From the NCBI GenBank assembly GCA_945938055.1, contig CAMEUH010000106.1:1-8086 (forward strand): a stretch of 8,086 bases of DNA. Direction: 5' to 3'. Source of the stretch: an uncultured Eubacteriaceae bacterium (GTDB lineage Bacteria; Bacillota; Clostridia; Lachnospirales; Lachnospiraceae). Below, piece by piece: positions 1 through 6,309 of this stretch (position 1 is the stretch's first letter; each line of letters starts with the position of its first letter). The notes below the pieces were generated by a model that saw nothing but the letters and a program-made list of their open reading frames with translations, ran no database searches and was not told the origin of the DNA. A program made the translations under genes and the position numbers.

Positions 1-466
1 CCACAACATTTTCTGCCCCAAAAAGTTCAATGTTCTTTAACAATGCCTTGGCACGGGACGCACTGATATCATTCGAAATAAGAAGTCCCGTATGATTTAA
101 CTTGGAAAGAAGTTCCGTTGACTTGCCACCCGGTGCTGCACACATGTCAAGAATACGGTCTCCTTCCTCAACCGGAAGCAGATTTGCCGGTGTCATGGCA
201 CTTGGTTCCTGCAAATAATAAAGTCCCGCATAATAATATGGATGCTTCGCCGGTTTTTCCTCTTCCTTATAGAAAAAACCATTTTCAATCCATGGAATGG
301 GCGTTAACGCAAATGGAAAAATTTTTAAAAAGTCCTCCGTGCTGATTTTCAAATTATTCACTCGCAGACCAAACAGCCTGTTTTCTTGAAAACTCTCTAA
401 GTAAGAATCATATTCACTGCCAAGAAGCTCTTTCATGGCCTCTGTATATTTTTCTGGTAAATTCAT
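1..466 (-). CDS. RsmB/NOP (NOL1/NOP2/Sun) family RNA m5C methyltransferase, N-terminal part, cut by window edge
   Basis: The first 155 codons are present; the gene continues past base 1. The reading frame is open from the ATG at 464-466. This family transfers a methyl group from S-adenosylmethionine to C5 of cytosine in rRNA or tRNA. Visible family marks are LRVNN (about residues 34-38) in the N-terminal RNA-binding part, GLYYLQEPSAM (81-91), and the SAM-binding motif I LDMCAAPGGKST (106-117). The two catalytic cysteines of the family would lie beyond the edge. The start MNLPEKYTEAMKELLG fits RsmF-like members of Firmicutes. The exact target, for example the RsmF position in 16S rRNA, cannot be read from this fragment. 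It begins 8 nt after the stop of the alarmone synthetase gene and has only a weak Shine-Dalgarno sequence, so it is probably expressed by read-through from that gene. Confidence 0.9.
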   Translation of the reverse strand, partial: MNLPEKYTEAMKELLGSEYDSYLESFQENRLFGLRVNNLKISTEDFLKIFPFALTPIPWIENGFFYKEEEKPAKHPYYYAGLYYLQEPSAMTPANLLPVEEGDRILDMCAAPGGKSTELLSKLNHTGLLISNDISASRAKALLKNIELFGAENVV

Positions 467-474
467 CTCTTATC

Positions 475-1278
475 TTACCGTGCAACCTGTGCCCGGTATC
501 CTTCCGCTATAATATCCAATTCTTTTTTAAATTTCTGCAGCTGATCCAAATCGCCAATCTGGTAAATCCGGTAAAATTCATCCTGAATCTTGACTATCTC
601 ACGCTTGTTTGCAACCTTATAAAGACTCTGGAGATTGTTCAGGATATCTGCCACAATATTTGCCTTAACAGTAAAAGAATTCTGTGCATCCATGATTTCT
701 CCATGAATGGAAGACATTTCCTGATCCAGCTTAAGAATTGCTTCGGATGCAGCATTTAATCGTTTTCTGATGTGCTCAGGAATTCCCTGACGATACTTAT
801 ACTGCAGGGAATGCTCAATCGTTGCCCAGAAATTCATTGCCATGGTCCGAATCTGGATTTCTACCGGAATGGTTTTATGTCCCTTTATGGTCTCAACCTT
901 ATATTCCACGATAACATGATAGCTGCGGTAGCCGCTTTCCTTCTGATGGGAAATATAATCCTTTTCTCCAATCACCCTCATGTCACTTCGAGACTTAATA
1001 ATATCCACCACATCATAAATATCCTCAACAAACTGGCAGATAATCCTGATTCCCGCAATATCCTGAAGATTTTCTTCAATTTCATCAATGGGAATATTCT
1101 TTTTCTGTGCTTTTTCAAGAATACTGGATATTTTCTTAACTCTTCCGCTGACCTCTTCAATGGGTGAATAAAGGTCCGCTTCCTTATATTCCTTCATGAT
1201 ATGCCGAAACTTCAGAGTGAGTTCTTCCACAGCCAGCTCATATGGTGTCAGGATCTCTTTCCAAAGCTGTATTTCCAT
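475..1278 (-). CDS. relQ: RelQ-like small alarmone synthetase ((p)ppGpp synthetase, no hydrolase domain)
   Basis: 267 aa. Transfers pyrophosphate from ATP to the 3'-OH of GDP or GTP, making (p)ppGpp, a cytoplasmic stress alarmone. The RelA/SpoT synthetase fold covers about residues 40-165: GRVK (45-48) with substrate-binding R46 and K48, DIAGIRI (73-79) with the metal-binding D73, SGYRSYH (115-121), and VEIQIRT (139-145) followed by AMNFWATIEHS, where E140 matches the catalytic glutamate of B. subtilis SasB. There is no N-terminal HD hydrolase domain and no TGS or ACT domain, which separates it from Rel. B. subtilis RelQ/SasB is 211 aa; this protein has about 64 extra, helix-prone residues (about 204-267). 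Several residues of the allosteric pppGpp site described for SasB appear changed here (see findings). The ATG at 1276-1278 is set by a strong GGAGGT at 1285-1290, 6 nt upstream. It follows the M23 gene by 48 bp and precedes the methyltransferase gene by 8 bp. Confidence 0.92.
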   Translation of the reverse strand: MEIQLWKEILTPYELAVEELTLKFRHIMKEYKEADLYSPIEEVSGRVKKISSILEKAQKKNIPIDEIEENLQDIAGIRIICQFVEDIYDVVDIIKSRSDMRVIGEKDYISHQKESGYRSYHVIVEYKVETIKGHKTIPVEIQIRTMAMNFWATIEHSLQYKYRQGIPEHIRKRLNAASEAILKLDQEMSSIHGEIMDAQNSFTVKANIVADILNNLQSLYKVANKREIVKIQDEFYRIYQIGDLDQLQKFKKELDIIAEGYRAQVAR

Positions 1279-1284
1279 TATTCT

Positions 1285-1290
1285 ACCTCC
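1285..1290 (-). promoter_or_regulatory. Strong Shine-Dalgarno of the relQ-like gene
   Basis: GGAGGT on the minus strand, 6 nt before the ATG at 1276-1278. It fixes the start and suggests efficient independent initiation, in contrast to the weak site of the methyltransferase gene downstream. Confidence 0.85.
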
Positions 1291-1326
1291 AATACAAATT
1301 TATACCATACCCCAATTATCAGTATA

Positions 1327-2181
1327 TCACATCCCATAATCAAAGTACAAAACTTTATTATTTTTTAATCTTAAAAACCAATATGGATTAATACTGACCT
1401 CATTTCCTTCCTGATCATTAACATAAATACCAAAATGCAGATGGACATCAAATTTTCCCGTCGTCCCTTCCGGACCATAACCGGAATCTCCCATGAATCC
1501 AAGCAGTTCACCTGCATGAATCGGATTGCCTTCCTCAATGTCGGCATATTCCGATAAATGTGCATAATAATAGTAAATACCGGATTTACTCCGGATTCCC
1601 ACGCGCCATCCTCCTTTTTCCAGCCATCCTATTTTCTCCACGGTTCCATCACAGACGGAAATAACAGGATAAAGACCTCTTTTGTTTACCTTTCCCATAA
1701 TATCGCAGCCTTCATGAAAACGCTTTCCTCCATAGGAACGTTCAAACTGCCACGAGTCCACATATTCCACAAAATGGATATTTCTTGTGGATGCAGCAAC
1801 CGGAAAATACTCCATTTCTCCCAGAAGACTATTGATGATTTTCTTCAGATACGAAAAATCCCGGTATTTTTTTACCAGCATGTTACGATGCTTCCACAGA
1901 TACTTTTTGTCCCAGGTAACACTTTCATTTAAATCCAGATTATGATAAATTGCAGTCAGAATCAGTTCATCACGGTCCATTTCGTATTGGATACTGGCAT
2001 TCTGAACGGATTCCATGTCAATTCCGGAAAAATCCATTTTACGGAAAGTCTCATCATGAACCGACAGCTCCTGCATTTTGTTTTGCGATAAGTCTTCCAG
2101 AATCCATTGGGAAAGCATTACATTCAGAATGGCACAAAAAAATAAAATGCAGAAATATTTTAAGATTCGGATTAGAATCAC
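1327..2181 (-). CDS. Membrane-anchored M23 (lysostaphin/LytM-type) zinc metallopeptidase
   Basis: 284 aa. A probable peptidoglycan endopeptidase acting outside the membrane. Residues about 3-24 form one hydrophobic segment (membrane anchor or uncleaved signal), residues 25-125 are a polar helical region, and the M23 domain covers about 145-255. All expected active-site residues are present: H156 and D160 in HEGCD, H208 in YAHLS, and H247 and H249 in VHLHFG; H156, D160 and H249 should bind zinc. The catalytic site therefore looks intact. The start is unusual: the only ordinary in-frame start codon that keeps the hydrophobic segment is a GTG (2179-2181) with no well-spaced Shine-Dalgarno; an in-frame TGA lies further upstream. 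The one-helix-plus-M23 layout and length resemble SpoIIQ, but many vegetative M23 proteins share this layout, so a sporulation role is only a possibility. It lies 87 bp after pepD and 48 bp before relQ. Confidence 0.9.
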   Translation of the reverse strand: MILIRILKYFCILFFCAILNVMLSQWILEDLSQNKMQELSVHDETFRKMDFSGIDMESVQNASIQYEMDRDELILTAIYHNLDLNESVTWDKKYLWKHRNMLVKKYRDFSYLKKIINSLLGEMEYFPVAASTRNIHFVEYVDSWQFERSYGGKRFHEGCDIMGKVNKRGLYPVISVCDGTVEKIGWLEKGGWRVGIRSKSGIYYYYAHLSEYADIEEGNPIHAGELLGFMGDSGYGPEGTTGKFDVHLHFGIYVNDQEGNEVSINPYWFLRLKNNKVLYFDYGM

Positions 2182-2268
2182 CCTTTTCTTTTTCTCATTC
2201 CTACATTTTATTTTCTGCCTGTCTCATTTAGTACCATTCTTGCACGAAAACTTCCCATGAAAATTTTA

Positions 2269-3723
2269 TTACAGTCGTTTTAGCACCTCTAAAGTAAACT
2301 TCCATACACGTTCCACGGATGCAATGTCCAGACGTTCCTTTACCGTATGAATATCCAGAATATCCGGTCCGTAAGAAACAATGTCAATCTCGCCAAGGCG
2401 GTCAGCAAAAATACCGCATTCCAGTCCGGCATGAATCGCCGTTATCTCCGGTTTTTCGCCATACTGTTCTTCATAAACTTCCAGCATGATATTGCGAAGT
2501 CTGGAGTCCGCACGATACTGCCATCCCGGATAATTACCCGTAAAACTGCATTCGCAGCCCAGAAATTCTGCCAGATATTCCAGTTGCTCATAAAGAGCCC
2601 ATTTTGCTGATTCTACAGAACTTCTTACTGAAAATCCAATTCGGATGGCATCTTCCTTCAGATTTAGAATTCCACAGTTTAAGGAAGTTTCCACAAGCCC
2701 CTCCATCTCCGAGGACATTTTCATGACACCATTCGGGGCATTGACAAGAAGGAAGGTCAGAATTTCTTTTGCCTTGGAACTTATCATTCTTCCGGAAGTC
2801 TTTTCATTCTGTGTGATTTGAATCTGTATTCCATCATCACACCCACGGTATTCTGTTAAAAGATCCTGATTCAGTTCTTCTGCGACTTCCATCAGGGTAC
2901 TGATATCTTCCTTTACGACAAAAGCTTTTATTTTCACATTACATGCAATGGCATTATCCTTACTTCCACCGGTTATTTCTGAAATGCCATAACGGACACA
3001 TCCATTTAGAAGTAATAACAGTCTTCCCAGAAGCTTATGTGCATTTGCCCTGCCGCGAATGATTTCTGTACCGGAATGCCCGCCCAGAAGACCGGTAATT
3101 TCAATTTCACATTCTTTCACGTCGTCTGTTATTTCTTCAAAAGTTACCGGAATCTTAATATCCACGGAAAGTCCTCCGGCACAACTGGTAAGAAAAACAC
3201 CTTCTTCTTCGGAATCAATGTTTAATAAATATCTTCCATTCAGTCCGGACATGTCCATGGCATCTGCTCCCAGCATGCCAATTTCTTCATCCACCGTAAA
3301 AACCGCTTCCATGGCAGGATGTTGAATGCTTTCATCCTCTAAAATTGCCAGTGCATAAGCAACTGCAATGCCGTCATCGCCACCGAGCGTGGTATCCTTT
3401 GCATGCACGAAACCATTTTCCACACATAACTGTAAACCATCCTTCTGAAAATCATGTGCTGATTCCGGTGTTTTTTCACATACCATGTCCAGATGACCCT
3501 GGATAATCACTCCCGGATGGTCTTCATAGCCTTTGGATGCACATTTTTTGATAACTACATTGTTATGAGAGTCTTTTGTCCAGGAAAGTTGATGTTCCTT
3601 TGCAAAATTTACACAGTATTCACTAATGGCATCCGTATTTTTCGAGCCATGCGGAATGGCACAAAGCTCCTCAAAAATTTCAAAAACACGTTTTGGTTCC
3701 AGATTATTTAATATTTTAGTCAT
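2269..3723 (-). CDS. pepD: Aminoacyl-histidine dipeptidase / cytosolic non-specific dipeptidase (M20 family, PepD)
   Basis: 484 aa counted from the ATG at 3721-3723. A two-zinc dipeptidase that cleaves Xaa-His and other dipeptides in the cytoplasm, used in peptide nutrition and turnover. Metal ligands and catalytic residues expected from E. coli PepD are all visible: H77 and D79 in GHLDMV, bridging D116 in GGDDG, catalytic base E146 and ligand E147 in DEEIG, D170 in NIDSEEEG, and H459 in DIHTVKERL near the C-terminus. A GGHSG segment after about residue 210 fits the lid/dimerisation domain. Length matches the family (E. coli PepD 485 aa). A GTG at 3733-3735 would add MEVI, but it overlaps the Shine-Dalgarno GGAGGT (3728-3733), so the ATG is preferred. 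It is the first gene of the left block and divergent from the ylbJ-like gene over 40 bp. No signal peptide is seen. Confidence 0.95.
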   Translation of the reverse strand: MTKILNNLEPKRVFEIFEELCAIPHGSKNTDAISEYCVNFAKEHQLSWTKDSHNNVVIKKCASKGYEDHPGVIIQGHLDMVCEKTPESAHDFQKDGLQLCVENGFVHAKDTTLGGDDGIAVAYALAILEDESIQHPAMEAVFTVDEEIGMLGADAMDMSGLNGRYLLNIDSEEEGVFLTSCAGGLSVDIKIPVTFEEITDDVKECEIEITGLLGGHSGTEIIRGRANAHKLLGRLLLLLNGCVRYGISEITGGSKDNAIACNVKIKAFVVKEDISTLMEVAEELNQDLLTEYRGCDDGIQIQITQNEKTSGRMISSKAKEILTFLLVNAPNGVMKMSSEMEGLVETSLNCGILNLKEDAIRIGFSVRSSVESAKWALYEQLEYLAEFLGCECSFTGNYPGWQYRADSRLRNIMLEVYEEQYGEKPEITAIHAGLECGIFADRLGEIDIVSYGPDILDIHTVKERLDIASVERVWKFTLEVLKRL

Positions 3724-3727
3724 AATT

Positions 3728-3733
3728 ACCTCC
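3728..3733 (-). promoter_or_regulatory. Shine-Dalgarno that decides the pepD start
   Basis: GGAGGT on the minus strand ending 4 nt before the ATG at 3721-3723. Because its first base is also the last base of the upstream in-frame GTG, that GTG cannot be served by this site. This supports the shorter 484-aa product. Confidence 0.85.
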
Positions 3734-3753
3734 ACAAAAACTATATTTTAACT

Positions 3754-3759
3754 AGGTGA
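3754..3759 (+). promoter_or_regulatory. Shine-Dalgarno of the ylbJ-like gene
   Basis: AGGTGA, 4 nt before the ATG at 3764-3766. A nearer ATG at 3759-3761 is out of frame and reaches TGA after one codon, so 3764 is the start. Confidence 0.75.
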
Positions 3760-3763
3760 TGAA

Positions 3764-4645
3764 ATGAACAAAAAATTATTCCTGTTATTCCTGTTAATAC
3801 TGATTCTGGTTCTGAATCCGCAGACTGCACTTGCTGGTGCTGTGAGCGGACTGAATCTATGGTTTAATGTGATTCTTCCGACCTTGTTACCATTTATGAT
3901 TATATCATATCTCATTCAAAATGTATACGGAAGTTCCATCCGTCATCCCTTGGTTTATGTTACTGTCATCGGATTGTTCTGCGGTTATCCCATGGGAGCA
4001 TACGCTGCTGTTTCCATGTATAAAAAGAAGTGCTTAACCCGAAAGGAAACCGAGCTTTTACTGATGTGCTGTAATATTTCAAGTCCGGCCTTTGTCCTTT
4101 CTTATATTGCCTTTTCCAGCTTGAATATCCGGACTTTTCCGTGGGAACTTCTTCTTGTGAATTATCTCCCGGTGCTGTTTCTTCTTTTGTATCTCTTTCT
4201 GTCGCACCAAAGCAGACAGACTTGTGGAGATGTTCTTTCCTCTCAGACTATGTCACCGGAAATCGTGGATGCTGCCATAACAAACAGTATTCTGAATGTT
4301 TTAAAGCTTGGTGGTTATATCATAATCTTCTCCATTCTGGCAGCATTCATCAGTATTCTTCCCATAAAAAATGTCTTTATGAAGTGTGCTTTCATCGGAA
4401 TGGCAGAAATTACAACCGGAATTCACGATACACTCCAACAGGAAATTTCACCGACAATCCTTCCAGCCATGATTCTGACCATGAATGCATTTGGAGGTCT
4501 GTCCTGCGCCTTTCAGTCAGCATCCTTCTTTCAGGGAACGGATTTGAGCATAAAAAAATACATATACCACAAATTCCTGCTGGCAGTTTTTACATTCCTT
4601 ACCTGGTATCTGTTGGTACATGTATTTAAACTTTCTATTGTATAA
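3764..4645 (+). CDS. ylbJ: YlbJ/SpoVV-like sporulation integral membrane protein
   Basis: 293 aa, very hydrophobic, with perhaps seven or eight membrane segments, including about 4-24, 30-53, 62-86, 127-147, 177-205 and 268-290. Matches to the YlbJ family are the SGLNLWFNVILPTLLPF stretch (28-44), CGYPMGA (73-79) and FGGLSC near the C-terminus, which belong to Gate (nucleoside-recognition-like) domains. In B. subtilis YlbJ (SpoVV) is needed to move dipicolinic acid from mother cell to forespore, so the inferred role is DPA transport across the outer forespore membrane. Context supports this: it lies beside rsmD-coaD, its neighbours in Bacillus. It is clearly shorter than the roughly 400-aa B. 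subtilis protein, yet has a clean start and stop and no sign of a frameshift. It is the only plus-strand gene here. Another transporter of the same fold is possible. Confidence 0.8.
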   Translation: MNKKLFLLFLLILILVLNPQTALAGAVSGLNLWFNVILPTLLPFMIISYLIQNVYGSSIRHPLVYVTVIGLFCGYPMGAYAAVSMYKKKCLTRKETELLLMCCNISSPAFVLSYIAFSSLNIRTFPWELLLVNYLPVLFLLLYLFLSHQSRQTCGDVLSSQTMSPEIVDAAITNSILNVLKLGGYIIIFSILAAFISILPIKNVFMKCAFIGMAEITTGIHDTLQQEISPTILPAMILTMNAFGGLSCAFQSASFFQGTDLSIKKYIYHKFLLAVFTFLTWYLLVHVFKLSIV

Positions 4646-4653
4646 TATATGTT

Positions 4654-5256
4654 TTATTGATTTTCCGCTCCTTCAGCACCATAGCCGTCTTCCTGCGGAT
4701 ACTGCTGCTGTGAAGGTTCTTCCTGCGGTCTTAACGCCTCACGGTTACTGATTACAACCTCAAGTGTCTTATTCAAATCGCTCATGAGTGCTTCATGCCG
4801 GCTGGTATTGGACTGAACAGAATGCTCTATAATCAGTTGAAGTTTTGAGAGCATGTCATCCGTATATTTGACAGCATTAAACCGGATGGTATTGGCATCC
4901 TCAACCGCACGGTTTAAGATATTCTCCGCTTCCATCTTTGCCTGGTCTATGTACTGCTGACCCTGCTCATATGCCCTCTGCATGATTTCATGTTCATTTA
5001 CCAGTTCATTGGTGTGAATCTGTGCCGCTTCAATAATACTTCTGGCCTGTTCGTTTGCATCATTTAAAATCTGGTCTTTATTAGCGAGAAGTTTCTGATA
5101 TTTCTTGATTTCATCCGGAGTTTTAAGACGAAGTTCACTAATCATCTCCTCCAGTTCTTCCTTCACAACCACAATTTTGGTGGAAGACAGTGGAAATGGA
5201 CTGCATCCCTCGATATACTCTTCCATTTCCGAAATAATCTGGTCAATCTTACTCAT
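4654..5256 (-). CDS. Uncharacterised alanine-rich coiled-coil protein downstream of coaD
   Basis: 200 aa; I do not recognise a named family. Residues 1-50 are acidic and helical, with PFPLSSTKIVVVKEELEEM (20-38) and LRLKTPDEIKKYQ (42-54). Residues about 55-145 are a long helix with 11-residue periodicity: alanines at 95, 106, 117 and 128, and large hydrophobics at 91, 102, 113, 124 and 135, resembling stalk proteins such as the F-type ATPase b subunit or V-type subunit E/H. Such genes may be labelled ATPase in databases, but there is no Walker motif. Residues 176-200 are a low-complexity tail rich in Q, E and P. There is no signal peptide or membrane segment, so it is probably cytoplasmic. 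It overlaps the coaD stop by 4 nt (ATGA) and has its own AAGGAG at 5265-5270, 8 nt upstream. A DivIVA-like or scaffold role is a guess. Confidence 0.85.
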   Translation of the reverse strand: MSKIDQIISEMEEYIEGCSPFPLSSTKIVVVKEELEEMISELRLKTPDEIKKYQKLLANKDQILNDANEQARSIIEAAQIHTNELVNEHEIMQRAYEQGQQYIDQAKMEAENILNRAVEDANTIRFNAVKYTDDMLSKLQLIIEHSVQSNTSRHEALMSDLNKTLEVVISNREALRPQEEPSQQQYPQEDGYGAEGAENQ

Positions 5257-5750
5257 CTGATAATCTCCTTACTAATTCCGCACTTCTCATAAACCTTTGA
5301 AATCACCTGTTCAGGAACAAACTTACTAATGTCGCCCCCGTATCTTGCCACTTCCCTTACCACACTGGAACTTAAGTAGGAATACTTCAGATTCGTGTTC
5401 AGGAAAATGGTATCAATGGAATTATCCAGCAGACGATTTGTCTGGGACATCTGAAGTTCATATTCAAAGTCCGTGACAGCACGAAGTCCTCTGATTACAA
5501 TCTTCGCGTCTAACTGTTTTACAAAATCCACAAGCAAGCCGGAAAAACTCGTTACCCTTACATTTGGTATCTCTTTTGTTACTTCTTTCAACATATTAAC
5601 ACGTTCGTCCACAGAAAACAATGGTGATTTTGAATTATTATTCAAAACTCCTACCACCAGTTCGTCCACAAGCAGGGCGGAACGGTTAATGATATCAAGA
5701 TGACCCATGGTAACCGGGTCAAAACTTCCTGGATAAACCGCTATTCTCAT
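5253..5750 (-). CDS. coaD: Phosphopantetheine adenylyltransferase
   Basis: 165 aa, full length for the family (E. coli CoaD is 159 aa). Catalyses ATP plus 4'-phosphopantetheine to dephospho-CoA plus pyrophosphate, the penultimate step of coenzyme A synthesis, in the cytoplasm. The nucleotidyltransferase signature is clear: GSFDPVTMGH (8-17) with the H17 of the T/HxGH motif, K41, IRGLRAVTDFEYE (86-98) with R87, and the adenylate-binding serine stretch LSSSVVREVA (125-134). The ATG at 5748-5750 follows the rsmD stop by 1 nt, with AGAGGG a few bases upstream inside rsmD, so initiation is probably coupled. Its stop overlaps the start of the coiled-coil gene. The rsmD-coaD order is widely conserved in Firmicutes, which agrees with the motif evidence. 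Confidence 0.97.
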   Translation of the reverse strand: MRIAVYPGSFDPVTMGHLDIINRSALLVDELVVGVLNNNSKSPLFSVDERVNMLKEVTKEIPNVRVTSFSGLLVDFVKQLDAKIVIRGLRAVTDFEYELQMSQTNRLLDNSIDTIFLNTNLKYSYLSSSVVREVARYGGDISKFVPEQVISKVYEKCGISKEIIR

Positions 5751-5751
5751 G

Positions 5752-6309
5752 TTAATCCCTCTTAATCTTTACAAATATATGCTTATTCGTCTTATATTCC
5801 TTTATTTTCGTTATTTCATAACCGTATTCTTCCACAAAGTGAATATCCGTGTCAAGAGCTGCCTCAAAAATAATAACGGTATATTCATCTGCAATATCGG
5901 ATTGTTTCAGCCTCTTTAAAATATCCTTTTCAAAATCATGGTGGTATGGAGGGTCCATGAAAATGACATCAAATACGCCTTTACCTTCCAGCCTGTTGAT
6001 TGCCGTCAGACAATCGCACTCCATTAAAGTGCCCTTTTCATCCATATGGGTAAACATAAGATTTTCGCGGATACATCCACAGGCTTCTCTTGCATTTTCA
6101 ACCAGAACCGCTGCTCTTGCACCTCTGCTTAAGGCTTCAATTCCAATAGCACCGCTTCCGGAAAATAAATCCAGAAAATAACATCCCGGTATCACCGGCT
6201 GCAACATATTAAACAGCGTCTCCTTTATCCGGTCTGTGGTTGGTCTTGTGTCCATTCCTTCCGGAGTCTTTAATTTTAAGCTCCGTGCCGTTCCTGCAAT
6301 CACTCTCAC
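5752..6309 (-). CDS. rsmD: 16S rRNA (guanine(966)-N(2))-methyltransferase RsmD
   Basis: 185 aa, the usual length. Methylates N2 of G966 (E. coli numbering) of 16S rRNA during small-subunit assembly, using S-adenosylmethionine. The sequence shows the family opening MRVIAG and RPTTDRIKETLFN (22-34), the SAM-binding motif FLDLFSGSGAIGIEALSRGA (45-64), and the catalytic DPPY within VIFMDPPYH, typical of exocyclic-amine N-methyltransferases. The start codon is GTG (6307-6309) and overlaps the phosphatase stop as GTGA; a second GTG two codons later is possible but would remove conserved residues. A G-rich stretch, GGATGGGA, lies upstream. The overlap suggests translation is coupled to the upstream gene. 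Confidence 0.96.
   Translation of the reverse strand: MRVIAGTARSLKLKTPEGMDTRPTTDRIKETLFNMLQPVIPGCYFLDLFSGSGAIGIEALSRGARAAVLVENAREACGCIRENLMFTHMDEKGTLMECDCLTAINRLEGKGVFDVIFMDPPYHHDFEKDILKRLKQSDIADEYTVIIFEAALDTDIHFVEEYGYEITKIKEYKTNKHIFVKIKRD

Noticed and set aside
118..345. 75-codon plus-strand open frame at the left edge
   Set aside because: It is antisense to the RNA methyltransferase fragment, whose SAM-binding motif I lies in the same DNA.
772..1167. 131-codon plus-strand open frame opposite the relQ-like gene
   Set aside because: Antisense to well-supported synthetase motifs, with no domain and no convincing ribosome binding site.
2247..2267. Weak inverted repeat in the pepD-M23 intergenic region (9-bp A/T-rich stem with G-U pairs and a 3-nt loop)
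   Set aside because: The stem is mostly A-U and G-U and no T-run follows it on the minus strand, so it does not qualify as an intrinsic terminator.
2182..2268. Possible promoter for the M23 gene in the 87-bp gap after pepD
   Set aside because: A TAAAAT box is present near 2207, but no acceptable -35 sequence lies at 16-18 nt; read-through from pepD is as likely.
4141..4629. 162-codon open frame on the plus strand inside the ylbJ-like gene
   Set aside because: It is a shifted frame of a gene with family motifs; its translation is rich in C, S, W and H, with no recognisable family.
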